The position numbers and the translations under genes are program-made. 64,000 bases of DNA from Dentipellis sp. KUC8613 (Eukaryota; Basidiomycota; Agaricomycetes; Russulales; Hericiaceae), in the NCBI GenBank assembly GCA_002286715.1, contig NSJX01000001.1, positions 2,039,805 to 2,103,804 of the forward strand. Direction: 5' to 3'. Below are positions 1 through 11,095 of the stretch, piece after piece. The stretch's first letter is position 1. Each line of letters starts with the position of its first letter. Below the pieces are notes generated by a model. That model saw only the letters and a list, made by a program, of their open reading frames with translations, was not told the DNA's origin and ran no database searches.

Positions 1-736
1 TGTTGTGGATGACGGTGCCGGTGGGGATGAGGCGGAGGGGGAGGACGTTGCCGGGGCGGATGGTCTTCGCACGCAGGAGACCGAGCGCGAGCGAGCCCGA
101 GTTGGTCTGCACGGAGCTGCCCTCGGTCTGCTCAGTGAGCACCTTCCCGCGGTTTGCCTTGGAGTCGACGTAGCCGGGCACGAAGCCGTCCGGGATGCCC
201 TGCCTGAAGCTCTCGACGACACTCCCGGCCCTCAGCCCCTCGCACGCAAGGATGTAGCTCCACTTCTTGCGCCCGTCGACCTCGGGGTTGCGGTTTTTGA
301 TGAGCGCAATGTGCGCGGAGCGGTTCGGGTCGTACTCGATGCGCACGACATCGTGCAGGCCGGGCTCGTCGCGCACAAAGTCGACGAGGCGAATGCGCCG
401 CTTGTGGCCGCCGCCACGGTGGCGGACGGTGATGCGGCCGTGGTTGTTGCGGCCGCCCTTCTTGCGCAGGGGGACGGTGAGGAGACGCAGCGGCCGGCCC
501 TCCCAGATGTGGGGGTTCAGGGGACGGCGGAGGTGGCGGATGCCGGGGGTGATTGGCTTGTAGGTTTTGAAGAGGTTGGCGGTGCGGGCGAAGGCCTCGT
601 TGACCTCTGTCGGCCTCTGCGCCTCGGTCGCATAGCCGCGTAGCACGTTACTTCGCGTGGCCGTGAGGGATTGGGTGGAAAGAGAGGTAAGACATGAGCG
701 GAGCAGGCTGCTGCTGCCTCCGCGAACCGAGAACAT
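1..736 (-). CDS. RML2: Mitochondrial large-subunit ribosomal protein uL2 (partial, 3' end off window)
   Basis: One uninterrupted frame runs from an ATG at 736 to the window edge, 245 codons without the C-terminus. The first ~35 residues are Ser/Arg/Leu-rich with almost no acidic residues, as in a mitochondrial presequence. After that come uL2 signatures: TYKPITPGIRH, RRPLNPHIWEG, KKGGRNNHGRIT, RHRGGGHKRRIR, RNPEVDGRKKW, the SGSLALGLL-type core, and LIPTGTVIHN near the edge. The protein would sit at the peptidyl-transferase region of the mitoribosome. The missing part is the C-terminal domain containing the conserved His. The gene is head-to-head with the next one, with 217 bp between the ATGs. 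The long plus-strand frame opposite it is an antisense shadow. The presequence call is inference. Confidence 0.9.
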   Translation of the reverse strand, partial: MFSVRGGSSSLLRSCLTSLSTQSLTATRSNVLRGYATEAQRPTEVNEAFARTANLFKTYKPITPGIRHLRRPLNPHIWEGRPLRLLTVPLRKKGGRNNHGRITVRHRGGGHKRRIRLVDFVRDEPGLHDVVRIEYDPNRSAHIALIKNRNPEVDGRKKWSYILACEGLRAGSVVESFRQGIPDGFVPGYVDSKANRGKVLTEQTEGSSVQTNSGSLALGLLRAKTIRPGNVLPLRLIPTGTVIHN

Positions 737-953
737 CGACGCTGAAGCCGCGGTGGTCGATGGTCTCCGCTGGCTCGGACGTCGTGTCCCAACGACAATT
801 TCCGACATGTGTCCACATAGCCGTAAATTACATAATAGTGCGCGCCAAGGGTTTATCTGCAGTAATTGCCCTGATATCGAGCACCGCGGTGGACCTGCTC
901 ATATCACTCATTTCATTACTCACTTCCAAGCCCACCACCCGCCCCCCGACGCG

Positions 954-2195
954 ATGGACGACGATCTCACATTTGGCGCATCCGTGTGGGCAACGCCCGG
1001 CGCCGCGCCCATCTCGCTCTCCCCGCCCCCGCTCGTCCCTCCGCTCCCGACATTTCCCTCCACAGACCTCGACGACAACGACGCTCCACAAGACTCTTTC
1101 GACGACTTTGACGACTTCGGGGCGCCCCCGGCACCCGCGCCGTCGGGCGGCGACGACGACGACTTTGGTGACTTTGGCGACTTTGGCGACGCAGAAGCCT
1201 CGGGCGGCGCAGGCGGGTTCGCCGCCTTCGAAGACCAATCACGCATCGCAGGGCCGTCCAGCGTATCTCAAGACTGGCGCCCGCTCCGCCTCGACCCCTT
1301 CCCGCCGCGCGCGGAGCTCGAGGCGCAAATCGACGACATCCTCAGCCCGTTCTGGGCGCACGACGACCTCGCACAGGTGCTCTCCGACGACGACATCCGC
1401 GAGGTCGGCGGGCTGAGCCAGATCCTGAGCACGCCGGAGAGGTACCGTGCGTCCCGCCCTCCCCGCGTCCCGCTTCTCACCCATAACCCACCCATGCCCC
1501 TCCTCTTCTCCCCCACGCCCAATCCCGCAGCCGTGCGCTCTACCAGACGCTCTTCCCGCCGAACCCGCCGCCCGCGCCCGCGCCGAACTGGACGCGCTCG
1601 CGCATCCGGCGGCAGCACCTCATCACGCTCGGCATCCCCGTGAACCTCGACGAGATGCTCCCGCGCGCGAACGGCAGGCCCATGCCCGCGCTGCACATCA
1701 GCACGCGCCCCATGTCCGCGCCGCCCGCGCCGCGCCCCGCGCCGAGCTCGCTCCACAGCTCGCGCGCGGGCACGCCCGTCGCGACGACGCCGCGCGATGC
1801 GCGCACGGCCGCGATGCAGCTCGGCTTGGGGCCGAAACCGCAGCTCGAGGAGCGCAAAATTCAGGAATTGCTGGACCTTACGCATGGTGCGCCCTAGTCT
1901 CATTTCTCATCCTTCACGCCTTGTGCGCCGGCGCTGAGCAAGTACCCTACGCGGCACAGACAACCTCGCCCTCCTCCCGCTCCCGCAGCTCGACGCGCAC
2001 CTCGCGAACATCCGCACACAGACGGCCAACACCTCGCAGCTGCTCACGTACATGCTCCAGACGCGCGACGCGCTGCAGCAGGACTCGGAGACGTACAACA
2101 AGCTGATCGCCGAGCTCGTGATGGAGGCGCAGAAAATGAAGACGGGCGTGGGCAAGGGCCGCTCCGTCTCGCGACGCGGGAGCGGCATGACCTGA
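954..2195 (+). CDS. Laa2-like (DUF5102-type) clathrin/AP-1 accessory protein
   Basis: Exons are 954-1441, 1531-1886 and 1960-2195, 359 aa in total and a multiple of three. The N-terminal third is acidic and disordered, with repeated DDF/FGDF motifs (DFDDFG, DDFGDFGDFGD). Motifs of this kind are known to bind clathrin-adaptor ear domains. It is followed by a conserved block of the type RLDPFPPRAELEAQID and a helical C-terminus (ANTSQLLTYML, QDSETYNKLIAELV) ending in a basic tail. The layout resembles budding-yeast Laa2/YBL010C, which recruits the AP-1 cofactor Laa1 to Golgi and endosomal membranes. The family call rests on layout and motifs only. Donor 1442 was chosen because the stronger-looking GTGCGT at 1447 breaks the frame. 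Confidence 0.6.
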
Positions 2196-2635
2196 GGCCG
2201 TGCCGCGCATCGGATTCCTTGAGCGGGACCGTACGTGTGCGTGGCGAGGACGCCGGGATGGGACGTTGGAGTATCTACATATATACCTGCTGCACGCTGC
2301 ATGCGCAACTGTTGCTGTACCTCCATTTGTATCGCTATCTGACATGCTTTCGGAAACTGTCTAGACAGTGTTGGATGTTGCATCATGGATGTTAGGCGCC
2401 TAACGACGACTGGAAAGGTGACCAGATCCCGAGAAGCAGATGCGATTGCGAGATTGCGAAGCGAACGGTTACAACAATACAACTACTACACGACGGGTGC
2501 GACTTGGAACTTGGAACTTTGGGACTTGAAGCTTGAACAACGGGGGATATATATATCCGGAAGGGATATCTAGGACTGACGGCGAAGCAGAAGGAATATG
2601 AATATATGGGGAACGGCCGGGACGTGTAGGCTCGG

Positions 2636-3773
2636 TTATCGGGATTTGTCTTCAGCGAGGATGCCTTCGTTGAGCTCGTCGAGCGGCGCGAGCTCTTTCT
2701 TGTCGATGAGGTCGAACTGGGAGCAATCGTCAAGTACACGGAAAATAGCGGTTTGAAAAACCTCACCTCGTTGACGAAGAGGAAGAAGTGGCGGTAGCTA
2801 GTGTTCAGATGCGCTGCGACGAATATCAGTCACTCAGAACCTCCTGTTCAGAGGTCGAGCACGGATGGACACGCACCTTCGATCCCCAGCGCACACGTCT
2901 GATCAAAGTGGTTGCTGTATATGTGCGCATACACGCGGAACAGCCGGCGCACGATCGTGCGCACCGTGTCTCTGAAGTTCTTCGGGAACGGCACGCCTGC
3001 ACAGAGTCAGAATCAACATTGGGAGAGGTTTGGAGGCGGGGCAGGGCGCACCGATGGTGTTGGGGAACATCGTCTCGTCGTCGAGAATGCCTTGCGCCCA
3101 GTTCATCAGCGCGTCGACGTACTCGGGCGCGGGCAACTTCGTGGGCCGCTTGTACCGCACGCCGTCCTCCCAGAGATATTCGTATCTAGACGTCGGCCTG
3201 CATAAGCACAGACCTTTTTGCACCTAAACACAACGCACCTCGGGCCTGCAGACATAATGGGGCACTAAACAAGCATCAGCACACATCATAGACATAACGC
3301 GATCATCTCCAGCGTGGCGTACGGCACGTACCTCCTGTGCCGTGCAAAACTCCGTCACACATCCGTACAGCATATTCAGATGGTTGAAGAAATCGACCGC
3401 TAGAGCCCATCGCGCATCAATACGCCTGGCACACGCACACAAGGGGAGCAAAAGAAGGAACGCACTGTGCACCGCGAGCCACTCGTTCAGATCCTCGCCC
3501 TCAGGCAGCCTCACCGCAAGCCTCAAATTCCCCGATCCCTGCACTCACATCACCAATCAACATCACACCGCGTCCACAACAGATCCAGAGCAAACGCACC
3601 AGCGTCGCCTCGGCATACTTGCGCAACTGATACTGCTTGGTGCCCTCCGGCACGTCTCGCCGCGGCTTGAACGTGCGCGTCTTGCCGCTGCAAGCGGGGA
3701 CATCGGCTGAGATCAGGGGGGTGCGTGCGGCGGGCGGGATGCGGGGCACTTACAGGCCGAAGAAGGACGACAT
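2636..3773 (-). CDS. MOB1: MOB1 kinase activator (Mob1/phocein family)
   Basis: Nine exons were placed: 3773-3754, 3687-3600, 3538-3466, 3399-3332, 3264-3239, 3185-3052, 2996-2877, 2813-2767 and 2716-2636. They give 218 aa, the normal Mob1 length, and the total is divisible by three. Conserved landmarks are [53 protein letters not shown] (zinc-site cysteines), [35 protein letters not shown] and [17 protein letters not shown]. Mob1 binds and activates NDR/LATS kinases (Dbf2/Sid2) in the mitotic exit/septation network. Two exons are very short (20 and 26 nt), so automatic prediction could easily drop them. There is no usable uninterrupted ORF, and the call depends on splicing. Confidence 0.93.
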
Positions 3774-4214
3774 GCGTGGGCTGGCGGTCGGGGCGTGTGG
3801 GTGTGAGTGGGGGGAGATGTGCGAGAAAGTGTGCGTGCGCCGCGGCTTAGCGCCCGCGGTGTGCGGGGCGGGCGCGGGCGCGTGACTGCTCGGCTGCAGG
3901 CGCGTGCTCGCGGCGCGTCGGTGTCGCGTCTTCGCGCTTGGGCTGGCGCTGGGGTGGTTCGAGTTGCTGGCGTCTTGCGAGAAGCTGCGCATGAGGGCTT
4001 CGAGGGTAGGGTGGTAGCTGTGTGTGTTGATAGCTTTTCAGATGAGACTCCGGTACTAAATACAGGTAGCAGAACAACGCAACGCTAAGAGCTACAAAGG
4101 ACCGTCCACCAAGTACTGCTTCTCTCCGAGCCACCCTTTCTTCTGCATATCCCCTTTGTATCCTACACGATAAAGTCACCTTCACCTTCCGTTGAGAGAC
4201 AAACACTAACACTT
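3774..4214. other. Intergenic, MOB1 5' side / GAD 3' side
   Basis: No conserved frame was found. It holds the MOB1 promoter, whose TC-rich stretches on the minus strand are typical of fungal core promoters, and the 3' flank of the glutamate decarboxylase gene. Confidence 0.6.
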
Positions 4215-6481
4215 TCAGCACGTCCTCGAATACGTCCCCGAGCGCGCCCGGCCCGTCTTCTCAATCTTCGCGATGCGCCCGTGCCTATCCTCATTGCTCG
4301 CCGGGCGGTGCTTGAACCCATCGAAGTTATTCAGGTTGTGCATCGGCGAGTCTCGGTTCGCGAGCGACTCCGTCTGCTCGATCTGCCAGAATGCGCGCGC
4401 CGGTCAGTCTTTCCCCGGCAGAAGAGATGCGCGCGGGAATGGACGCACGATGTCCGCGACGAGCGAGTCGATCAGCGTCTCTGTCAGGCTCTCGCGCACG
4501 ACGACGCGCAGGATCTGGATCCGCCCGAGGTTCGGCGGCAGCTCGTAGTTCGGGACGATCCTGAGGCGCATGCATTGACATCAGGCGGAAGACTGAGGAC
4601 GAAGCGAGACGTGGGACGCACCAGCCCTTGCTGCGCAGCAACGTCTGCATCCAGTTCTGCTGCACGTCCGGGTGGTCTTCTTTGAACTTGTCCGAGAAGC
4701 GGAAGCTCACGACCGGCAGGCCGGGCTTATAGTTCTGGACAGGCATAGGTGATCTCTCAACAACAAGACAGGAGAACGTAAACGCACTTCGACATCCTCC
4801 TCATCAGCGCCCTCCGGCGCATCATCCCGCAGCTTATGCACCTCGCTCAGGACCGTATAATACCCGCTCCTCTCCAGCGCGCGCGACAGCGTGCGCGCGT
4901 TCTTCAAATCCGCAAGCGCGACGTTGCGGTAGCCCGAGAAGCCGAGGTGCACGAAGTTGAAGTACTGCGCGATGATGGGCGCCGCGGGGCGCGAGAAGTT
5001 CAGCGAGAAGGAGTACTCCGTAGACCCGAGGTAGTGCAGCTCGAAGATGAGGTCTTTCGGGAGGAACTCGGCGGAGCGCCAGATGATCCAGCCGACGCCG
5101 ACGTAGGAGAGGCCGAACTTGTGCCCCGAGGCGTTGATGGACACGACGCGGGGGATTTTGAAATCCCATTCCAACTTGGGCTATGTCGCGATGAATGATC
5201 CCTGTGGTAAGTGAAGAGCAGGGAGAGGCTCCAAGACAGGCACGTACAGTGGCGAATGGAGCCAGGAAGCCGCCAGAAGCAGCGTCGACTGGTGGAAAGA
5301 AGTGAGAGGGCGACGCAAAGGCTGATCAAGATAATGCGCACCATGAATGGGCACAGAGTGCCCTGTCTTTACTTCATACTCGTCCAACAACCTAGCCATC
5401 TCCTTCACAGGCTCATAGTGACCAGTGTACGTACCTAAACCGCCCAACATCAGCACCTCTTCTCTCGCGACACCAAGCACACCACCCAACAAAGCACTTA
5501 CTCCCCAAAATCACATACACCCCAATCGTATTCTCATCCACATACTCCATCGCCTTGACGGGATCGAGCCGGTAGCTGCTCTCCACAGACACGGGCACAA
5601 GGCGCATCTCGACCTCGAAGTAGCGCGCGAACTTCTCGAGCGCGACCTGCGCGTTCGCGCCCATGACGATGTTCGGGCCGGGCTCGTGCACGGACTTGCC
5701 TGCGGCGCGCCGCTTCTCCTGCCAGATGCGCTTCATCGCGAGCCCGCCGAGCTGCACGGCCTCGGAGGAGCCTGTCGTCGCAGTGCCGATCGCTTGGTGC
5801 GCGTGCGGCGCGTTCCACATCTCGGAGATGATGGAGATGCCTGCATATTGGTGGGGCGTGGATTACGAGGAGCAGAAACCAATCATTTGAACCCAATGAT
5901 AGCTCGATTCAGTGAAGGGAAGATGGAGAAGAGGGCAGGGGACGCACAGCGGACATGCAGAGCCTGCGTCATTGGGTACTCGTCCTGGTCAATCAGATTC
6001 TTCGATATATTCTCCATCACGAGCTTGTTCGCGGGCTCGGGCATCCATGTGTTCACGAACGACGCGAGGTTCAGCACCGGCGTCCCGTCGAGCGACAGCT
6101 CGTCGTGGATGAGCTGGTACGCGCTGCTCGCGTCGATGCCCTGCCATCACAGTCAGCCTGGCCGGGGAGGAAATCTACGTGGAGACACAGGGGGCGGGGC
6201 GCACCTTGGACGGCATGTGGTACTTGGGCAGCGGCTGCGTGCTGTAGCGGGCGCCGTAGCTGCCGTAGACCGAGGTCGCATCTGCGCTCTTCTTCGCGTG
6301 CTTGTCCTGCACAGGGGTACACCGCGTAAATCGACCGCACGCGCGCGCGAGGGGGTGGTGGGCGCACCTTTGCTTCCCGCAGGAGATAATCCGCATTCAC
6401 GTGCTACTCAGCGATGTCAGTCTCGGTACGAGCAGCGCATACATGCGGCATGGGCGCAAAAATCACCTTGGAAAGAGCCAT
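4215..6481 (-). CDS. Glutamate decarboxylase (PLP-dependent, group II)
   Basis: The gene has many exons. It starts with ATG GCT CTT TCC AAG at 6481 followed at once by an intron, and ends in TYSRTC then TGA at 4215-4217. Landmarks in order are [69 protein letters not shown] block, [28 protein letters not shown] (the PLP-ring Asp), [18 protein letters not shown] (Schiff-base Lys), [14 protein letters not shown] and [11 protein letters not shown]. These are the diagnostic blocks of cytosolic glutamate decarboxylase, which makes GABA and CO2. An intron (about 5375-5290) splits the HVDAA codons. In fungi the enzyme feeds the GABA shunt and supports oxidative and acid tolerance (family knowledge). 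The terminal exons are less certain than the catalytic core. Confidence 0.92.
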
Positions 6482-7381
6482 AGTGTCCGAGTCGATGTCG
6501 CGGTGGTCACTGGAAGTGGTCGAAATGTGCTCTACTCGGTGACTGCGCCGTAAGTAAGAGGGCTCAAACTTCAAATCAGTGCGTCGGGAGGCCGATGTCG
6601 AGCGGCGTGCCTGAGCGTTTTATGCACAGGGTCCTCCAGGCAAGGCAGCTAAATAGCGAACGCCTTTGTCTTTAGTTGCATCCGCGCCGGGGTAGACGGC
6701 GACATGTGACGCGGATGTCAATTGACAACTCTCTCTAGAACGCGTACAACCTGGCCCATCACCAACGCTGCAGCAGCGTGGAGGTATCCCCATCGATGAG
6801 GATGCACTACACGGCGCGCTTCTGGTAGGGCCTAGGTAGGTGGGATTCATCTACGAAGCTACTGCACAATCGACCTAGGTCAGCCTCGTCCAATGCGACG
6901 CTGTCAAAGCGTAGCGCTTGGGGCGGGTTTGGCAAGACCTTTCGATTCTAACAAAGCCAAACAGGCCGGATCTCAGGCTCGAAGAAACGGAGGATCGAAG
7001 GATACGATGGGAAGATGGGAAGCGGGGGCTGTCACGAATTCGCCAATCGGACATTGTATGCGCCTTGTCGGGACGCAAGTAACTCAGGTACGCCTATGCC
7101 ACCTATCTAGGAATTCGCAAGACGCGCAGAGGAGGTCGACTTACCAGGCCTAGCGTCGAATCAAACGTCCAAGAGATATGTCGGAGAAATAGTGACAGCA
7201 CCAACGCAGACGAATAGGCATACGCACGTGTAGGAAGCTCAGCGCTCACGAAAGCCATCGTCAACCTTCCGCATAACTAGAATGCTGCAAGTAACGCACA
7301 AAAAAGACACCACTAGTGACAACTATGATACAAAATCAGTTCTCAGTTCGTGTAATAAGACAGGAAAAAAGGGTCCAGCAA
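6482..7381. other. Intergenic, GAD promoter side
   Basis: About 0.9 kb without a supportable gene. The small frames are short, lack codon bias and match nothing I recognise. No tRNA-like fold with A and B boxes was seen. Confidence 0.55.
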
Positions 7382-8352
7382 TCAGATATACGCCACCGTC
7401 ATCGCCCAGCCCTTCTTGAGCGTGAAGCCGTCCAAGGCCTCTTTTGCGACGGACGCCAGTTCTGCGGTGTCGAAGGATACTTGGGCCATTTTGGCAGGTG
7501 CGCCGGACGCACTTGGCGTCGGCGAGGGCGCGACCTGTGTAGATTGGAAGCCCTGATATCTGCATGTTCAATCAGCGACGCGTACGGGAAGACGTTATAA
7601 GGGGCTTACTGTTGGAATAGTACAGAAAGCACGCTATCGGTGACTTCCTGCGGGAGATTCGTACACAGCAAACGCTGCGATGGGCGCTGAACGGCTTGCG
7701 GGACGATTGCTGGATGGTTGCGAACAGACGGGTGAACCCAGTTCAGATAAATTGCACACAGTAAGATACATGACATACTATTGTTAGGTTTACTCTCGCC
7801 CTCGTCGTCGTCGTCGATCTCCATCTCCTCGTCGTCGGAGTCCTCTGCCTTTTCGCGCTTCTGGCCGCGCGCGGCGCCGTCTGCCGCCTCCTCGTCCTCG
7901 CGTCCGCGCTTTTGCTGCCCGTTGGCGCCGGCCTGCGACAGCTCGGCGGCGGCGCGGCCGAAGGCGGACGTGGGCGGCACGAAGAACGGGTCTTCTCTAC
8001 GCGAGGTCGCGAAGGATTTTGTCTTTGCGTATTGTATGCGCTGCACGCGGGTCGGCACGATGAATTCGGACGTGCAAGGATCAGAAACTGGAACACGCAC
8101 CATAGGCTTGTCGTAGAACTCCATACCATTGCATGCGCGCAGGGCCGCGGTTGCGGATGCGAGATCTGTAAAGACAAGAAATGCCTGCCCCCTCATTTTG
8201 GCGGTCTTCAAAGCGACGACATCGATGATCTTTCCGTGGGTGGTGAAGAGCGCGTACAGCTGGTGCCGGAGCTCCTCCTTGTTGATCTGGTCATTGAGGT
8301 TGTTGATGTAGAGGGTGTTGTTGGGCTGTGTCGCGGACGAGGAGGACGCCAT
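7382..8352 (-). CDS. U2 snRNP protein B'' / U1A-like, two RRMs
   Basis: ATG at 8352. RRM1 has RNP2 NTLYINNLND and RNP1 GQAFLVF with the ALKTAKMRG loop, then YDKPMRIQYAKT once the intron after PM is removed. These are hallmarks of the U1A/U2B''/SNF family. A charged linker (REDEEAADG, DSDDEEMEIDDDDEGE) follows, then RRM2 starting RLLCTNLPQEVTDSVLSVLF and ending LDGFTLKKGWAMTVAYI with the stop at 7382-7384. Fungi generally have a single U2B'' (Msl1), which binds U2 stem-loop IV, so U2B'' is the likelier role than U1A. The gene is divergent from the ceramide synthase, 452 bp apart. Introns interrupt both RRMs and the linker. Confidence 0.88.
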
Positions 8353-8804
8353 GGTGTCTTTGAATGCGTGCAGAGTACGAGTCTGTGCAGGGCACGTTGA
8401 TGGCCAAGCGGCGGACCTAACGGAATTCCCACGGAAATGGGCGCATGCGTCGCAGAGCACGTTCCAAACCGCCTTTTGCGGCACATTCTCATCAAACCGG
8501 GCCCGATTCCGCGTCCGAATTCCTCTCAAATTTGTCGAACACGCCCTTCAGCAGCCTCTTCACGGTCCTTCCTCTCTCCCGTCCCCACCCCGCAGGCCAC
8601 AGCGCTGTAAGTCCCCGCGTTATTTCTCCCATCCAGCCAACTAAGCCCCTCTACAACACCCGCGTCCCCAACCCACACCCGCTGTACCCGCACCGGCCTG
8701 CCCGCGCGCCAGCATCACGACCGCCCCCCAACCCGCACAGCTTCGCCCCAGCGCAAGCTGTTTATGACCCCGCGGACACGTCAACGCCCACCCCCGCCGC
8801 CCGC
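8353..8804. other. Divergent promoter between U2B'' and ceramide synthase
   Basis: A pyrimidine- and CCCAC-rich spacer. An open frame runs in phase into the ceramide synthase from 8445, but its composition is typical of 5' UTR and it lacks conserved residues, so I treat it as promoter and leader. Confidence 0.55.
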
Positions 8805-10168
8805 ATGGACTACCTCTTCCGCGTCGACCAGATTCCCGCCGTGCTCGCGCCGTTCCTGACGCTCTCCTACCCCGTCGAGACGCCCGCCGAGACAGACTGC
8901 TTCCACGATGCGACGTACTACGACATCGGCTACAAGGACCTCTGCCTGATGGTCTCCCTCATCGCGCTCATGGCCGTCGGCCGCGACGCCGCGCGCCTCG
9001 GGCTCCTCGAGCCGTTCGCGAGCTGGAAGCTGACGCGCGATGCGAACCTCCGCCGCGCCAAGGCGATCGCGAAGGACGAGAAAAACGCGAGCGCGAGCGC
9101 GAACGGGAACGCCCACGCTGCGAACGGCAACGGCGCCGCGGACAGGCTGTCCCCGGACTCGGCAGAGGCGCGCCGCATCCACCGCAAGGTGATGCGCTTC
9201 GGCGAGCAGGGCTGGCAGTTCTTGTACTATACCTTCCAGTGGTTGCTCGGTCTTGTACGTGTTTTCCTCTCCCTGCGCGTTGTTGGGGCACACTGACGCC
9301 GCGACAGTATGTCTACCAAAATGCCTCGCCCGAGCTGTGGTCCGGATACCCGCATATCCCGCTCCCCGGGGTCGTCAAATTCTACTACCTGCAACAAATG
9401 TCGTTCTACGTGCACGCCGTGCTGGTGCTGAACGCCGAGGCGAAGCGGAAGGACCACTGGCAGATGATGTCGCACCACATTATCACCATCGTGCTCACAG
9501 TGCTCAGTTACACGTACAACTTCACGCGCGTCGGGTGCCTCATCATGGTGATCATGGACTTCTGCGACATCATCCTCCCCGTGCGTCTACTCCAGCTTTA
9601 TCCCTGCGCAATGCAAGGACTGACGAGCGCGCGCTGCAGTCCGCAAAATTGTTGCGGTACCTCGGCTTCCAGACGCTCTGTGACATCGCCTTCGGGTTGT
9701 TCTTGATCTCCTGGGTCGTCACCCGCCATGTCCTCTTCATCATGGTGACCATATCCGTATACTATATGCCGGGCGTGAAATTCGCGTGGGATCCCGCGCG
9801 CAAGTCCTACCTGACGCAGGAGGTCGCGTACGGCTTCGTCGCGCTGCTCGTGACGCTCGAGGTGCGCATCTTTCTTCTTCTGTGCTCGTGCACGAGACAC
9901 GATCGGGTGCTGACCGAAGGCTGCTGCCCTGCAGATCCTCCAAGCCATATGGTGCTACATGATCTTCCGTGTCGCCTGGCGCGTGGTCATGGGCTATGGC
10001 GCCGATGACACCCGGAGCGACGACGAAGAGTAAGTCCATTTCCAACTATCTCCATCTTGCCGCCTCCCGCCTCCGCCTCTTCACCCCCATTTTCGAGCCG
10101 GCGCTCATGATCATTCTGCTGACCACCTTGAAACCCGCAGCGAAGAAGAGGTAAAGAAAGAACGCTAG
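8805..10168 (+). CDS. LAG1: Sphingosine/dihydrosphingosine N-acyltransferase (ceramide synthase, TLC domain)
   Basis: Five exons: 8805-9254, 9308-9580, 9640-9861, 9935-10029 and 10141-10168, giving 355 aa. The TLC/Lag1 domain follows an N-terminal arm rich in Ala/Asn. The Lag1 motif is clear: HWQMMSHHIITIVLTV (catalytic His pair), NFTRVG, VIMDFCDIILPSAKLLRYLG, then DIAFGLFLISWVVTRH. It is a multi-pass ER protein that acylates long-chain bases to make ceramide. The last exon adds an acidic run and a C-terminal KKER, a KKxx-type ER-retrieval signal. The donor of the last intron is a perfect GTAAGT, and failure to splice there gives an immediate in-frame TAA at 10031. Start chosen at the MDYLFRVDQI Met. 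Confidence 0.92.
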
Positions 10169-11095
10169 ACGCGTGGCCGTCGGCCGGTCCGAAAGACCAC
10201 GCCTGCCCCCTCCGCCCCCCCCTATACCTTGTAGACTGACAGTTCACGTTCTTGCCACCACCCCGACCCGATCCCGTACCCCGTACCCTCAGCCGCCGTA
10301 CTGCCCTACTTACCCTCTTACATACCACCAGCGCTTGGCGAGGCGCTGGTCCCTTACGTGCACATTGACAATTGAACCGACTGACCGTGACGACGGCCTG
10401 CTTGCTACGTACCCTACCGCTTACCCTTACGCCTACGCCGTACTAACGACTGCTGTAATGCGCACGCACGCTGGTCCATAGACGGGCTCTGCTTCCTCTT
10501 TCCTGTGCCCTGTGTTCTGCTCTTTGTGCCTCTCTGCCTTTGACGACGCGTAGAGTAGACAAGGTTAAACTCGTAACGTTAGCTTGATGTCGGCGTCGAC
10601 GGTTGTGGCCCGCAACTGTAGCCGCAACGACCATAAAAGACGGTAGACACGCCTAGGGCGTAACTCGAACGCCACTGGCAACGTGTAGATGCAGCCGAAG
10701 AGACGCAGATACGACAGTCTCAGCCCGCGAGCGCCATTGGCCACCCCACTGGGGGGTAACGTACCCCTCCATCAGGTGCACCGCCACGTGAGCCGCCGGA
10801 GGGCGGACCGGGCGGCAAGTAACCCATATTGCGGGGTACAGCAAGTACGTGACTTGATGCAGCTGCAGGTGCGTCTGCCTCATGCCTCCGCGGTTCAGAT
10901 CTCAGCGCGCGAGCACGATTTGTTGCGGGGAAGGGGAATATATAGGGCGCCAGGAGGCCCGCCGTCCCCGTGTTGACGCATCATTCACTTAGTTATATCT
11001 AGGCAGGACACGGACGCGTACGCCCCGCCTCTGAAGACATTGTTACCCCTCCACCCCACCTATTTCCAACCAAAAATCCCCCATCTGCAATCGCC
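10169..11095. other. Intergenic, 3' of ceramide synthase / 5' of FMN dehydrogenase
   Basis: About 0.9 kb, pyrimidine-rich at its start (3' UTR-like). No gene recognised. A TATATA at 10939-10944 lies 152 bp before the next ATG. Confidence 0.6.
10939..10944 (+). promoter_or_regulatory. Possible TATA element
   Basis: TATATA in otherwise GC-rich sequence, 152 bp upstream of the FMN-dehydrogenase ATG. Position and composition are compatible with a core promoter. There is no direct evidence of use. Confidence 0.25.

Noticed and set aside
5..643. 212-codon plus-strand frame
   Set aside because: Exact antisense of the mitochondrial uL2 gene, which has clear family motifs.
1442..1530. Alternative donor at 1447 in the Laa2-like gene
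   Set aside because: A better consensus, but it puts the conserved ALYQTLFPPN exon out of frame.
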